A stretch of DNA of 64,000 nucleotides from Diplonema papillatum (GCA_030068145.1 JAPJBO010000894.1:1-64000); one strand, 5' to 3'. Numbered from the stretch's first letter, positions 32,001 through 42,225 are shown. Translations and numbers: made by a program. The notes: a model not told the origin generated them from the sequence alone.

Positions 32001-32971
32001 GCCGACTCACCGGCGCCGGCTGCGCGGTCGTCGGCGCGCGCGACGGCGGCGTCGACCTGCTGGAAGGCACCTTCGAAGACGGCGAGCTCCGGACCGGGCG
32101 CCGACAGCGCCTCGGCGGCTCCGTCGTGCTGGCCGGCGAGTTTTCCGGCGGCGCGGCGCCGCTGTTCGAGGGCCGGTGCGACGACCGCGAGAACGGGGTG
32201 CGGTTCGAAGGCCGGTTTTCGTGCGCTAACGGCGGATTCTCGCCGGCGGGCGACGGCGGCGTCGCGGCGACGTGGTTCGCCGACGCCGGCGGGATGGCGC
32301 GCGAGGGCGCGCGGTGGGAGGGCCGGTTTTCGCGGCGGCTGGCGTTCGACGGCGAAGGCTTCGTTCGGCACTCGAACGGGGACCGGCTGGCCGGCCGCTT
32401 CAACGAGGGCGCGCTGTCGGGGTTCTCGAAGATCGAGTACGCGACCGGCGTCACGTGCGAGGGCCACTTCTTCAACTCGCGCGCGCACGGCTGGGCGAAG
32501 GTGACCATCCCGCAGCTGTCGCTACGCGACGCTCCGGACCGAACGCTCGCGTCGGACCGCGCTGCCCGCAGCCGGGGGGCGTCGCCCGGGGCGCCTTGCC
32601 GCGAGGACCCAACCCTCCGCTACGCAAAGACGTTCCGCCCCCCGTCGCTGCGGCCGTGCGGCGTGCCGCCGGCGGCGCCCGCCGCGCGCGGCGCCGGCGG
32701 CGCAGCGGCGGCGTACCCGATGCCCGTGTCGAACCCGATCGTCGGCCTCTTCTACATGGGCCTCCTCTGGACCGGGCCGACCGCCAACGGCAACGTGCCC
32801 CACGGCGCCGGCACCGCGTACCTGCAGAGCGGCCTGTTCTTCGAGGGCGTCGTCAACCTCGGGCGCCTGCACAGCGGCACACTGCTCACGCCCACGGGGC
32901 AGAAGCTCGCGGGGGCCATACGCTACGGCTGCTTGCTGGACGCCGACGGAGAGGAGATCTGGCTCATTTGA
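28385..32971 (+). CDS. MORN-repeat protein with long Gln runs
   Basis: A single open frame of 1,528 residues; first ATG at 28385 in context GACCCGATGG. Residues 112-242 are almost all Gln with some Pro. Residues ~360-420 hold MORN-like units (GWVLTGWFEGGLPRGPGVL). Residues ~578-817 hold eight units of a 34-residue repeat (EGSDLSSRVSVSNAFAEQQS). Residues ~950-1139 are a second Gln/Pro region. The C-terminal 370 residues return to MORN units (FEGRFS, WEGRFSRRLAFDGEGFVRHS, LAGRFNEGALSGFSKIEY, CEGHFFNSRAHGWAKV). It ends YGCLLDADGEEIWLI. MORN units commonly act at membranes or as scaffolds; a specific role cannot be assigned. A further 5' exon is possible because an acceptor-like CACCACGCAG precedes the ATG. 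Confidence 0.75.
28718..29110 (+). repeat. CAA/CAG triplet repeat coding poly-Gln
   Basis: Mixed CAA and CAG codons with CCG/CCA interruptions, in frame with the MORN protein. Confidence 0.9.
30115..30835 (+). repeat. ~102-bp in-frame tandem repeat (34-residue unit)
   Basis: Eight units with consensus EGSDLSSRVSVSNAFAEQQS then SLQTPQLPARRVAR. Some units lack a few residues, always in whole codons. High similarity between neighbours points to recent unequal exchange. Confidence 0.85.
31231..31800 (+). repeat. higher-order CAA/CAG/CCG repeat coding Gln/Pro
   Basis: Blocks of about 48 and 60 bp recur (CAGCCGCAACAACAGCAGCA), including two copies of a unit encoding PHLQPQHQQQPQQQRQQ. In frame with the MORN protein. 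Confidence 0.85.
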
Positions 32972-33500
32972 CCGGCAACGATACATTATCCGACTCGGAC
33001 CATGGAGAGAGACAAGATTCAGTTGGCTTCAGTTAGAAAGAACTGGAAGGATCTAGCTCGCCCGCTACCGCTTGCGTGTTGGACACCGACGGGGAGGAGA
33101 TCTGGCTCATGTGACCGGCTAAGATACACTATCCGACTCGGATCATGGAGTGAGACTTGGCTTCAGTTAGAAAGAACTGGGAGGATCTAGCTTGTCCGCT
33201 GCCGCTTGCGTACGGGGAGGAAATCTGGCTCATTTGGCCGGCTAAGGTGCACTATCCGACTCGGACCATAGAGTGAGACAAGATTCAGTTGGCTTCAGTT
33301 AGAAAGAACCGGAAGGGTCTAGCTTGTCCGCTGCCGTTTGCGTGTTGGACACCGACGGGGAGGAGATCTGGCTCATTTGACCGGCCGTCTCCCGCAAGAT
33401 ACATTATACGGCTCGGACGATGGAGTGAGACAAGTTTCAGTTGGGTTCCGTTAGACGGAAGTGGATGGATCTAGCTTGTTGCATGCTCGGACCAGCATGA
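32942..33500 (+). repeat. tandem copies of the MORN gene's last codons and 3' flank
   Basis: Four units of about 127-147 bp start at 32942, 33086, 33207 and 33354. Each carries GAGGAGATCTGGCTCAT plus the downstream GTTAGAAAGAACTGGAAGG-type sequence. The first unit holds the real stop codon; the others repeat the EEIWLI-stop region without an upstream gene. Confidence 0.8.
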
Positions 33501-33542
33501 CGAAGGCTTGATTGGTTCCGTAAGTAAGGGAAACTGGAGCCG

Positions 33543-33760
33543 TCTGAACACGTGGTTCGCCTACGCCGGCGGGCGCGCGCGAGGGCGCGCGGTGGGAGGG
33601 TAGGAGGGTGGGAGGGCCGGTTTTCGAGGCGGCTGGCGTTCGACACTCGAACGGAGACCGGCTGGCCGGCCGCTTCAACGAGGGCGCGCTGCGTCACGTG
33701 CGAGGGCCACTTCTTCAACTCGCGCGCGCACGGCTGGGCGGAGGTGACCATCCCGGACGT
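33543..33760 (+). pseudogene. decayed copy of MORN gene segment 32270-32515
   Basis: Matches ACGTGGTTCGCC through GAGGTGACCATCCCG of the gene. It has internal deletions: loss of part of the ARWEGRF stretch, of the GEGFVR stretch and of the SGFSKIEYATG stretch. Confidence 0.8.
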
Positions 33761-33994
33761 AGAATCCTGGTTCGAAGTGGGCCACTTCTGGTAAGCAGGA
33801 CTGACGACGCGGGATGAACCGAGAGCTGACTAAAGGTGTCCGAGTGATCGCTCATCAGATCCCACAAAGGGTGTCGGTTCATCTTGACAGCAGGACGGTG
33901 GCCATGGAAGTCGGCATCCGACAATGAGTGTGTAACAACTCACCTGCCGAATGCACCGGTCCCGAAAATGGATGATGGTCAAGCGATCCACCCC

Positions 33995-34100
33995 AGCTGT
34001 CCCTGCGCGACGCTCCGGACCGAACGCGCGCTTCGGACCGGGCAGCCGCAGCCGGGGGGCGTCGCCCGGGGCGCCTTGCCGCGAGGACCCAACCCAACCC
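33995..34100 (+). pseudogene. decayed copy of MORN gene segment 32513-32610
   Basis: CAGCTGTCCCTGCGCGACGC through GCGAGGACCCAACCC follows the gene closely, with a small deletion in the ASDRAARS stretch. The GTTAGACGGAACTGGATGGA unit of the 3' flank follows. Confidence 0.8.
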
Positions 34101-34270
34101 GCCGGGGGGAGTTAGACGGAACTGGATGGATCTAGCTTGACCGCATTCGGACAGGACCAGCTCGTCCCAACATGACAAAGTCTCAATTAGTTCTGTATGG
34201 AGGAAACTGGTGCCCAGTTGAGGAGGCGACCCGCGGCATCGTCAACGAAGGGTAAGTGTCGGCGTCTTCG

Positions 34271-34345
34271 GACAACGTCCTTTGCTCCCGCGGCCTGACG
34301 TGGTTAAACGCTCGCAGGCTCATGTCAGACACAGCGATCTTCTCG
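34271..34345 (+). repeat. ~72-bp conserved repeat, copy 1
   Basis: ACAACGTCCTTTGCTCCCGC through GACACAGCGATCTTC is repeated at 40562-40632 with one short indel. Too short for a gene; it could be a small RNA or a transposon piece. Confidence 0.55.
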
Positions 34346-34599
34346 TCTGGACACGTGGTAAGATCCAGTTAGTTTCATTTAGATATAAACCGGATGGATT
34401 CAGTAGGCAGATGCTTTCAGGCTAGCTACCAGTTCCCCACATAATAAGCGTCCTGGTGATGCATAACTTGGGGCTTGGTGCTTGCGCTGTTTGCGCGACA
34501 CAGTAGAAACGGTCAGCCACAGAGCAGAGCGGACGGGGTTGGTGGAAGCCGCGCTTCCAACGGCTTCAAGTTCAGTATGCCCGCGGTGGACCGCTACAC

Positions 34600-34830
34600 A
34601 CGGCGAGGTCCAGCCTCAGGAGCTGGAGTTAAAGTGGGCGTACTCAAGTTGCCCTTGCAGGCTGGGCAGCGTGGTTTCGGTGGTTGGTCAGAATTACCTG
34701 AAGAATGAAGAATGACACAGGGGTATATACAAGTGGGAAACCGATCAACCGATACGCAAACGAAAGCGTCTTTTTGTCCTTCTTTTTTTAACTCCAGCTT
34801 CAGGGGCTGGACTCCGCTGTGCACGCTCTT
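34600..34830. mobile_element. MITE with ~26-bp terminal inverted repeats, containing family-1 repeat
   Basis: GTCCAGCCTCAGGAGCTGGA at 34609 is inverted at 34788-34815 (TTTAACTCCAGCTTCAGGGG). The body includes family-1 sequence (34672-34765). A relative of the ends is at 48355-48475. Confidence 0.55.
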
Positions 34831-35046
34831 GCCCCCGGGGGGTGACGAGCTTCCTCTTCTTTAGCAAAACGCTAAAAACTGCGCACCTCTTCTTCCTCTT
34901 CTTCCTTCATGCTTCTTCGATTCCCGGGCGCTCTCTCCTCTTCTGAGGTTGAGCGTGGTCCGAGGGCCTTCTTTTTTGTTTGTTTGTTCAGGCCGTCTTC
35001 CTTATCAGTGAAGTAGGTGCTTCTTCCGTTTAACTGCGGTTCCGAC

Positions 35047-35900
35047 GACCAGGGCTCCACCATTCACACCGCTGCCCTGTCTGCAGACACTCAGCTTCCG
35101 CGCTGATGATGGTCCGCCTTATGTGTCCGTGGCTTAAAGGACCGAAACACGGCGCAGACGGGACCAGAGCGGTGTTGAGCACATACCTATTCCAAGCACG
35201 TTCTTGCAGCACCCCCCCCCAATAACAGAAGTCAGTGCGGTCTAGCGAGTCGCTGTCGCCATCAGGGCGGACCCTGAGTTTTTTGATCTGATTGCTCAGA
35301 CGCGGTGGGGCCTTCTGCCCGTGATGGATTTTCCTGTGCATTACATGCTGTAGTAACACGGGTGTCCTGGCCGTGACTAGCTACGAACAGCCGCCTGACA
35401 AATCGGACTCACACCGCGGCCCTGTCTGCAGACACTCAGCTTCCGCGCTGATGATGGTCCGCCGTATGTGTCCGTGGCTTAAAGGACCGAATCACGGCAC
35501 AGACGGGACCAGTGCGGTGTTGAGCACATACCTATTCCAAGCACGTTCTTGCAGCACCCCCCCCCATGCATGAGAGGCAGTGCTCTGCCTAAACATTAAA
35601 CTAAGATTTTCCCCCCACCCAATAACAGAAGTCACACGGTCTAGCGAGTCGCTGTCGCCATCAGGGCGGGGACCCTGAGTTTTTTTATCTGACGCGGTGG
35701 GGCCTTCTGCCCGTGATGGGGTTTCCTAGTAGCACGGGTGTCTTGGCCGTGACTAGCTACGAACAGCCGCCTGACAAATCGGGCTCACACCGCTGCCCTG
35801 TCTGCAGACACTCAGCTTCCGCGCTGATGATAGTCCGTTTCATTCGTCCGTGGCAAGAGGACCGAAACCCCGCGCAAACGGGGCCAGTGCGGTGTTGAGC
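35047..35900. repeat. ~345-bp tandem repeat, about 2.5 units
   Basis: Units anchor at TCACACCGCTGCCCTGTCTG (35064, 35407, 35785). Unit 2 contains the 52-bp mini-insert that unit 1 lacks. No coding potential is evident. Confidence 0.8.
35565..35617. mobile_element. 52-bp hairpin mini-insert, copy 2 (with empty-site neighbour)
   Basis: Inserted in the C run of unit 2. The same point of unit 1 (near 35220) reads straight through from the C run to AATAACAGAAG. Identical core at 28215-28270. Confidence 0.7.
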
Positions 35901-36169
35901 ATAAATCTGTTCCGAGCACGTTCTTCTTGCGAACCCCCTCGTCTTCGGATAAAGACACCGCTCTAGTACCGTCTTCCACCCCTTCCCTCTAAAAGAGTTC
36001 ACCTTTTCCCCTTTTCTCGCTGCCGTATCCCTTTTCTTTTGCCGTGTTTGAAATCCTCGGATCTTGGAAAGTTGAAGGACACCACGACGGCGAGCGGCGA
36101 GTTTCCGCTCGGCTACCAGGACTTGAGCTTCGAAATCGAAGGCTTGTGCCCGCAGGGGGCTGATGCCCA

Positions 36170-36550
36170 TAACGGTAGACAAATCTAAGTTTTTGCCCAT
36201 AACGGTATACTCGCCCACGTTTTTGCCCATAACGGTATACCCGCCCAAGTTTTTGCCCATAACGGTATACTCGCCCAAGTTTTTGCCCATAACGGTATAC
36301 TCGCCCAAGTTTTTGCCCATAACGGTATACCCGCCCAAGTTTTTGCCCATAACGGTATACTCGCCCAAGTTTTTGCCCATAACGGTATACTCGCCCAAGT
36401 TTTTGCCCATAACGGTATACCCGCCCAAGTTTTTGCCCATAACGGTATAGTCGCCCAAGTTTTTGCCCATAACGGTATAGCTGCCTAAGTTTTTGCCCAT
36501 AACGGTATGGAAATCGAAGTTTTTGCCCATAACGGTACACGATTGTGAAG
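36170..36550 (+). repeat. 30-bp tandem array, ~13 units
   Basis: Unit AAGTTTTTGCCCATAACGGT plus ATACTCGCCC. Shorter arrays are at 37326-37470 (direct) and 38310-38440 (inverted). Confidence 0.9.
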
Positions 36551-37039
36551 TTTTTGCCCAAACCGGTTTTGAGACCAAAAAATGAGCCGCGCCAAAAAAC
36601 GGCCTGTCCCATTTTGAATCATGCAGAAATTCCTTCCCCCCCCCAGCCTGACCAGTTCGATTCAGCCACACCGAAACGTACGAGGGTTGACCTGGGTACA
36701 CTGGCCCGTTGACGCGTGCGGGCGGCTGTGCTGGGTGTGCTGGGAGAAGACAGGTTACTTGAACTGATGATGTGGACGGGCGACCAGTAACCCACTACCG
36801 AGCAGCGACTTCGAGCTGAGTCTCCAAAATGTTTGAAACCTGTTGTATAGTTCCGGTGTTATCCCGCAAAATCTAGAGAGATCGGGAATCGATCAGCGGG
36901 TGGATGGAAGTTCCTGTTGGCGGAATTGAACTGCGGAAAACACAACAGCACTTGCCACATTGAACAGCTAAAGGCGAGCATGAAAAGTAAGAAGGAGCTT
37001 TTCACGCCAACGTGCGGAAAAGTTGGTCCAAAATTTGGA

Positions 37040-37200
37040 CCCAAACCTTGAACCAAAAACCGAGCCAAACTTGGACCCACAAATTTGAACCCAACACTTG
37101 GACCCAAAACTTGGACCCAAAACTTGGACCCAAAACTTGGACCCAAAACTTGGACCCAAAACTTGGACCCAAAACTTGGACCCAACTCTTGGACCCTAAA
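37040..37200 (+). repeat. 15-bp tandem array
   Basis: Unit GGACCCAAAACTTGG, about 9 good copies. A second array lies at 37965-38130. Confidence 0.85.
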
Positions 37201-38154
37201 CAAACTTGGACCCAGGGCCATTCAAGGAGAATAAATTGCAATCATCGATCCTCATCACGACGCAAGTTTAAAAGATTTCCCATCCCTAGGTAGCCGGAAG
37301 GCTCTCAAACTCGTTTAATGCGTCATGCTCGCCCAAGTTTTTGCCCATAACGGTATACCCGCCCAAGTTTTTGCCCATAACGGTATAGTCGCCCAAGTTT
37401 TTGCCCATACCGGTATAGCTGCCTAAGTTTTTGCCCACAACGGTATGGAAATCGAAGTTTTTGCCCAAACCGGTTTCGAGACCAAAAAATGAGCCGCGCC
37501 AAAAAACGGCCCGGCCCATTTTGAATCATGCAAAAATTCCTTCGAACCCCCCGAGACCAGTTCGATTCAGTCACACCGGAACATACGAGGGTTGACCGTG
37601 CGAGGTCTGGGTTCACTGGCCCGTTGACGCGTTCGGGCCGCTGTGATGGGAGAAGGCAGGTTACATGATGCGGATGGGCCCGTTACCCAACGGTCACCCG
37701 GCCATGCGCGCGATAGCGAGCACCGACTTCGAGCTGAGTCGCCAAAAAGTTTGAAACCTCATTTTCGTGCGGGTTGTACAATTCCGGTTACTCCCGCAAA
37801 ATCTAGAGAGATCGGGAATTGATCAGCGGGGTATGGAAGTTCTCGTTGGCGGAATTGAACTGGCGGCAAACACAACAGAAATTGCCACATTGAACAGCAA
37901 ATGGCGAGCATGAAAAGTAAGAATGAGCTTTTCAGGCCAACGTGCGGACCCAAAGTTGGTCCAAAATTTGACCCAAACTTGGACCCAAAACTTGGACCCA
38001 AAACTGGGACCACCCAATACTTGGACCCAATACTTGGACCCAATACTTGGACCCAAAACTTGGACCCAAAACTTGGGCCCAATACTTGGACCCAAAACTT
38101 GAACACAAAACTTGGACTCCCAAACTTGGACCCACACGACTGTGGTCCAAGTTT

Positions 38155-38305
38155 GGGTCGTGCCACAAGTTTGGCCCAGAACTTGGACCCAAACTTGGAC
38201 AAAAGCAAGGCCCCAAAATCCACACAGGAAGTGTGGAATTTGGCCCAGAACTTGGACCCAAACTTGGACAAAAGCAAGGACCCAAAAATCCACACAGGAA
38301 GTGTA
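38155..38305 (+). repeat. 62-bp tandem duplication
   Basis: TTGGCCCAGAACTTGGACCC through CACACAGGAAGTGT, twice, near the right end of the foldback element. Confidence 0.8.
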
Positions 38306-38689
38306 GAACCGTTATGGGCAAAAACTTGGATTTCCATACCGTTATGGGCAAAAGCTTAGCAACCATACCGTTATGGGCAAAAGCTTAGCAACCATACCGT
38401 TATGGGCAAAAGCTTAGATTTGTCTACCGTTATGGGCATCAGCCCGTGCACGGGATCACAGCCGTCAACAGCACAGCGGGCTGCTTGCGATGTTGTAGCA
38501 CTGCGGGCTCTGGAGGGGCATCAGGGCCCGGGGGGCGGGGGCAAGGGTACGCCGTTGCTCGAGGGTATCTGTGGCCGGGCCCGCCTGGGATCCCAGCTGG
38601 AGCCGGGAACGATGCCCCAAACCCGTCAGAAATCGGTCCAAACCCCGGGAACGTCGAGCGCCATTTTGGCGACAGGCCGGAAGCACAAC

Positions 38690-38965
38690 AAAATACTCGA
38701 CATAGCTGCTTTGACTCCGAATGGAAGGGAGGAAATATAGAGGTAGAGGGGAAAAGACAATACAAACACAATCTGATTTGTTCTTCGCTTACACCACCGT
38801 GTTGTGTTCTCACAGGCCTTTGACCTGTTGTGTTTGTGTGATTTTGTCGTGTAGGGTAGACCCGCATGACCCACGTCCGTTCAACACGTGGTTCGGTAGT
38901 TACAGCACTTGGGATCCCTTCGGCTCTAGGTCTGGAAGTAATTGTCGAGCATTTCCTTCCAAGCT
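38690..38965 (+). repeat. dispersed repeat family 2, copy 2
   Basis: Inverted relative to 27345-27600. It ends about 60 bp upstream of the ORF at 39026. The stretch 38450-38690 has no supported gene. Confidence 0.7.
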
Positions 38966-39025
38966 GGCGCTTATGTCAAAGGAAACGCGTAAGGTGCCAA
39001 CGTTGGGGGAGTGGGGGGGTGAAAT

Positions 39026-39484
39026 ATGGCGTCCGAAATTGATACCCCCGTGAGCCTCGCAACTGGCGCTTGTGAATATACCGGGTTGAAATACGTAGAC
39101 GTGGGCGGCGTGCTTGAGCTGCGAGAGTTCGAAGGCATGCCGCTGGTGGCTGCGCGCTTCGTGGACCAGGTCAGCTCGATGTCGGCGAGGATGCGGCGCC
39201 TGCTGCTGCTGACGTACAAGCGGCTGATCGTCGTCGAAGTCAAGACCGGCTCGGCGGTGATCAAACGGTTTCACCCGACGGCGAAAATCGCAGCGGCCGT
39301 CGGGAAGGAGTACTCCATAGGCAAGCAGCGCTTTTCGCAGGTGCTGCTGCGCATCCCTGACGAGGTGGATCTGATGATAGAGTTCCCGGAGGACAAGCGA
39401 AACCCGGTGTGCACACCTTTGCGATCTAACCACGCACATTGTTCACAAGTCACCCCCTTCGTGGCAAAATTCCGCTGGGAGTGA
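39026..39484 (+). CDS. hypothetical protein, probable first exon (PH-like fold guessed)
   Basis: ATG at 39026 in context GAAATATGG. About 127 residues read like a folded domain: ARFVDQVSSMSARMRRLLLL, KRLIVVEVKTGSAVIKRF and VLLRIPDEVDLMIEFPEDKR. The alternating hydrophobic strands recall PH/TH1-type lipid-binding domains, but I cannot assign a family. After KRNP the frame runs 26 more codons of poorer quality. CCCG|GTGTGC at 39406/39407 could be a donor, so the gene may continue in an exon I cannot find before 40.4 kb. Confidence 0.5.
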   Translation: MASEIDTPVSLATGACEYTGLKYVDVGGVLELREFEGMPLVAARFVDQVSSMSARMRRLLLLTYKRLIVVEVKTGSAVIKRFHPTAKIAAAVGKEYSIGKQRFSQVLLRIPDEVDLMIEFPEDKRNPVCTPLRSNHAHCSQVTPFVAKFRWE

Positions 39485-40561
39485 CATTCTTCAAGAGTTT
39501 GTAGAGGCACCGAAGCTGAGGTCCAGCGAGCTGCGAGGTTATATGAAGGCGCTTGATGCTTGATTCTCGTTCGTTTTCACTCGAAAGCAGACGCTTCTTG
39601 TTAAGTTTCACTTTAAATCATACTTGTACCCCTCCTTAAAAAAAAGCGGGGGAAAATAAGGTGGCCAATCCGGTGCCCCTGCTCAAAAAAAAGCGAAATT
39701 CAAAAAAAAGCATTAAAAATCATAAAAAAGTGCTGGGGAGTTTACGCTGACTTATGCACTTAGGCAGACCGAGGAGGGTTGACGGAGACCCCTGTGAATG
39801 CGCCTGGATCTGGGCCTAGGAGCTGGGTGTTGGCCGGACGCTCTGGTAGAATCTCCTTTGCGGGACCCCATCTGGTTGTTCTGGGCTATTGGCAACGGTT
39901 TCACTAGGTTTCGAGAGCTGTGGTGTCCGTTGCAGCTGCTTCTGGGGAAGGGTTCGGAACTGGGGGATCTTCTGCAACACGAGCTCTGCAGGAGCTGATA
40001 GGATGCATGGCCGCCTGAACGGCGTCTAGATATCTTCTCTGCCCGCGCATGGCTCGTGTTTTCCTCCTGTCCTTCTTGGCCTCAGGCCGCAACCGTTGTC
40101 GACTACGCGGCTTCGTGCTGTCGGTGTTGCTTTTTGATTTGCATTTTGTCGACGGCTTACTCACATCCCGTTTCCGCCAAGTAAAAACCCTGTTGAAACC
40201 CAGCCTAATCAAAAAAAGCAAAGAAAAGCAAAAGAAATCATAAGAAGCATAAGAAAGCACCAGTGAAATACAGTGAAACTGCATTGAGCTCAGTCAAAAA
40301 GGACGGTGTCTTCCAACTTCAGCGGGTAACCTGGCCCACTTTTTCTTGCTATCTGCTGCTCGGCTGTCTCGGTTGTCTCTTCGTCAAGCAAGAAGCGTTT
40401 TGTGACAATCGATCTAAGCAGAAAGGATTTGAAGAACTGTAGAAGGAGACTGTACACAAATCTCCATCAGGTTTCTGCTGTGGGAGAAGTTTCCACCTAT
40501 CGTATCCGGAACAAAAAAAAAGCTTCCCAACATTTTTCGCCATAAGAAAAGGGAAATTCCG

Positions 40562-40632
40562 ACAACGTCCTTGCTCCCGCTGGCCTGACGTGGTTAAACG
40601 CTCATGTCAGACACAGCGATCTTCTACTACCC
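40562..40632 (+). repeat. ~72-bp conserved repeat, copy 2
   Basis: ACAACGTCCTTGCTCCCGCT through CACAGCGATCTTC matches 34271-34345. Confidence 0.55.
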
Positions 40633-41394
40633 GTCTTGAAACACGGACCAAGGAGTCTAACACGTGTGCGAGGCTTAGGGTGTCAAGCCCACAATAAGCA
40701 ATTTCCGCCGGTAGTTTCTGCCATGAGAAGTTTCCATCAGGTTTCTGCCAGAAGGCGCGTGGTGTGGCTGCTGTCCCGTGTGTTCCTGGGCTGCACATGT
40801 ACTCGCGCAGCTGGGGTATATGCGATTGCTGCGTGGTTTGTTCTGCCTCCCTCTCACCTGGCTTTTACACCCGCAACCGCACTGTGGCCTGCCGGACCGG
40901 GGGCCACCACCAGACTCCAGCAAAAATAGACTAAAACCCCCAGAAGCGCCCGTCAGAAAAAATAAATAATTCCTTCACAAAATAGCTCTTCACAAAATAC
41001 AATTTCACAAGATATTACTTGATTAATAGTGTAGTTTCCGTTGTAAAAAGATTTTGCCCACAATTTCCCGTGAAGAAATTTCTGCCGGTAGTTTTCGCCC
41101 AGGGCTTACGCAGCTCTTTTGTCTTGGAGCTACATACGTACTGAAAATCAGTACGTAGAGCCCCGGCAAAAATAAATAGAGCATGCCTTGCAAACTGGGC
41201 CTACACAGGAACTTGCTGCAGGCCATGTTCGCGCGTTTATTGAGGTTTAGAGTTCGGTGTTTCAGGGTCTCCAGTTGCACTGTCTTCGAACTGACCTGCA
41301 ACGAGAACGGGAGTACCGACATTGCAATGGTGTACAGGGTGCTCGGGTCATACGGAGAGCTGTGTAAGCCCGGTTCCACGTCTTTCCAGCACCA

Positions 41395-41640
41395 CGGCGG
41401 AAACTACTGGCGGCATCTATTGGTGGAAAGTTCTCTCACGACAGAAACTCTTGGTGGAATTTTTCATAACGGAAACTATTGGTGGAAAGTTCTCTCACGA
41501 CAGAAACCTGATGGAAACTTTCTCGTGGTGGAAACTACTTGCGGAAATTTCTTTCGTGGGAAATTGTTGGTGGAAACTTTCTACAACGGAAACTATTGGT
41601 GGAAATTTCTCTCACGAAAGGTGGAGTTCTTGTGGCGAAA
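41395..41640 (+). repeat. degenerate tandem repeat (GGAAACTATTGGTGGAAA type)
   Basis: About seven imperfect copies of 30-40 bp. Confidence 0.65.
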
Positions 41641-42104
41641 ACAGCCTTACGTTCAGCATGCTGAACGTACTGATTTCAGCACGTTACTTTTTTTGATTTT
41701 TTTTTGTACACATGCTGAAATCAGTACGTTATCAGCACGTACTACTCTTTTTTCTCTCCAGACACACTGGTGTTACGGTCCGGTATGCACACACACACGC
41801 ACACATACAAGCAAGCTTTTTAGCGCCGAAGGTGCTGGACTCCCCCGTTCTGTGGATAGCCACTGCACCCCAGTACTTGTATCGTCCACCCTGTCGATCA
41901 CATGCTACTGCACCAGTCTTCCTGCGGCTCGCTGTGCTCACCACAAATTTAATTGACAAAAACCTTAACTCTAAAAAGGAACGTACGACTTTTTTTGACA
42001 CATCGGGGTTTCCCGGTGTCCGACACCGGGACACTGAGTTTTAAAGTCCTGGTCTTTCAAGATGTGGTGGGCTTCAATGCATTTTACCCTAAAAATGCCT
42101 ACAG

Positions 42105-42225
42105 GAGCTAGTTATATAACTAGCTCGTGCTAGTTCTATAACTAGCTTGTGCTAGTCACAAGTTATCAAATATAACTAGTTATAAAATAACTTGTAATTT
42201 TCACAAGTTATGTACCTTACTAGTG
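42105..42225. repeat. palindromic CTAGTTATA / ACAAGTTAT array
   Basis: Repeated self-complementary AACTAG and AACTTGT words. 41750-42800 otherwise holds no gene I can support, though a 139-codon frame at 42354 is noted as unconvincing. Confidence 0.6.

Larger units (their letters stand above)
36157..38445. mobile_element. foldback element made of short tandem repeats
   Basis: Ends are a ~52-bp inverted repeat (GGGCTGATGCCCATAACGGT at 36157; its complement ends at 38445) with one mismatch. Both ends run into tandem arrays of TTTTTGCCCATAACGGTATA-type units in opposite orientation. The middle holds two tandem copies of a ~450-bp unique block (36560-37010 and 37480-37930). Each block is followed by arrays of ACCCAAAACTTGG. 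No transposase is present and no clear target duplication is seen. Confidence 0.75.
40440..41690. mobile_element. degenerate foldback-like region
   Basis: The left half (40470-40750, 41030-41100) is rich in GTTTCC/TTTCTGCC motifs and the right half (41395-41640) in the complementary GGAAACT/GGTGGAAA motifs. CAGTACGTA hairpins lie at 41131-41160 and 41665-41745. Ends are not sharp. The stretch 39485-40440 has no supported gene. Confidence 0.45.

Noticed and set aside
36163-36550. 30-bp repeats as a CRISPR array.
   Set aside because: Repeats are directly abutting without unique spacers, the setting is eukaryotic, and the array is part of a foldback element.
35757-36701. Antisense frame with a 10-residue repeat (MGKNLGEYTV) as a structural protein.
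   Set aside because: It is the translation of the 30-bp DNA array whose length is a multiple of three; flanking parts have no domain.
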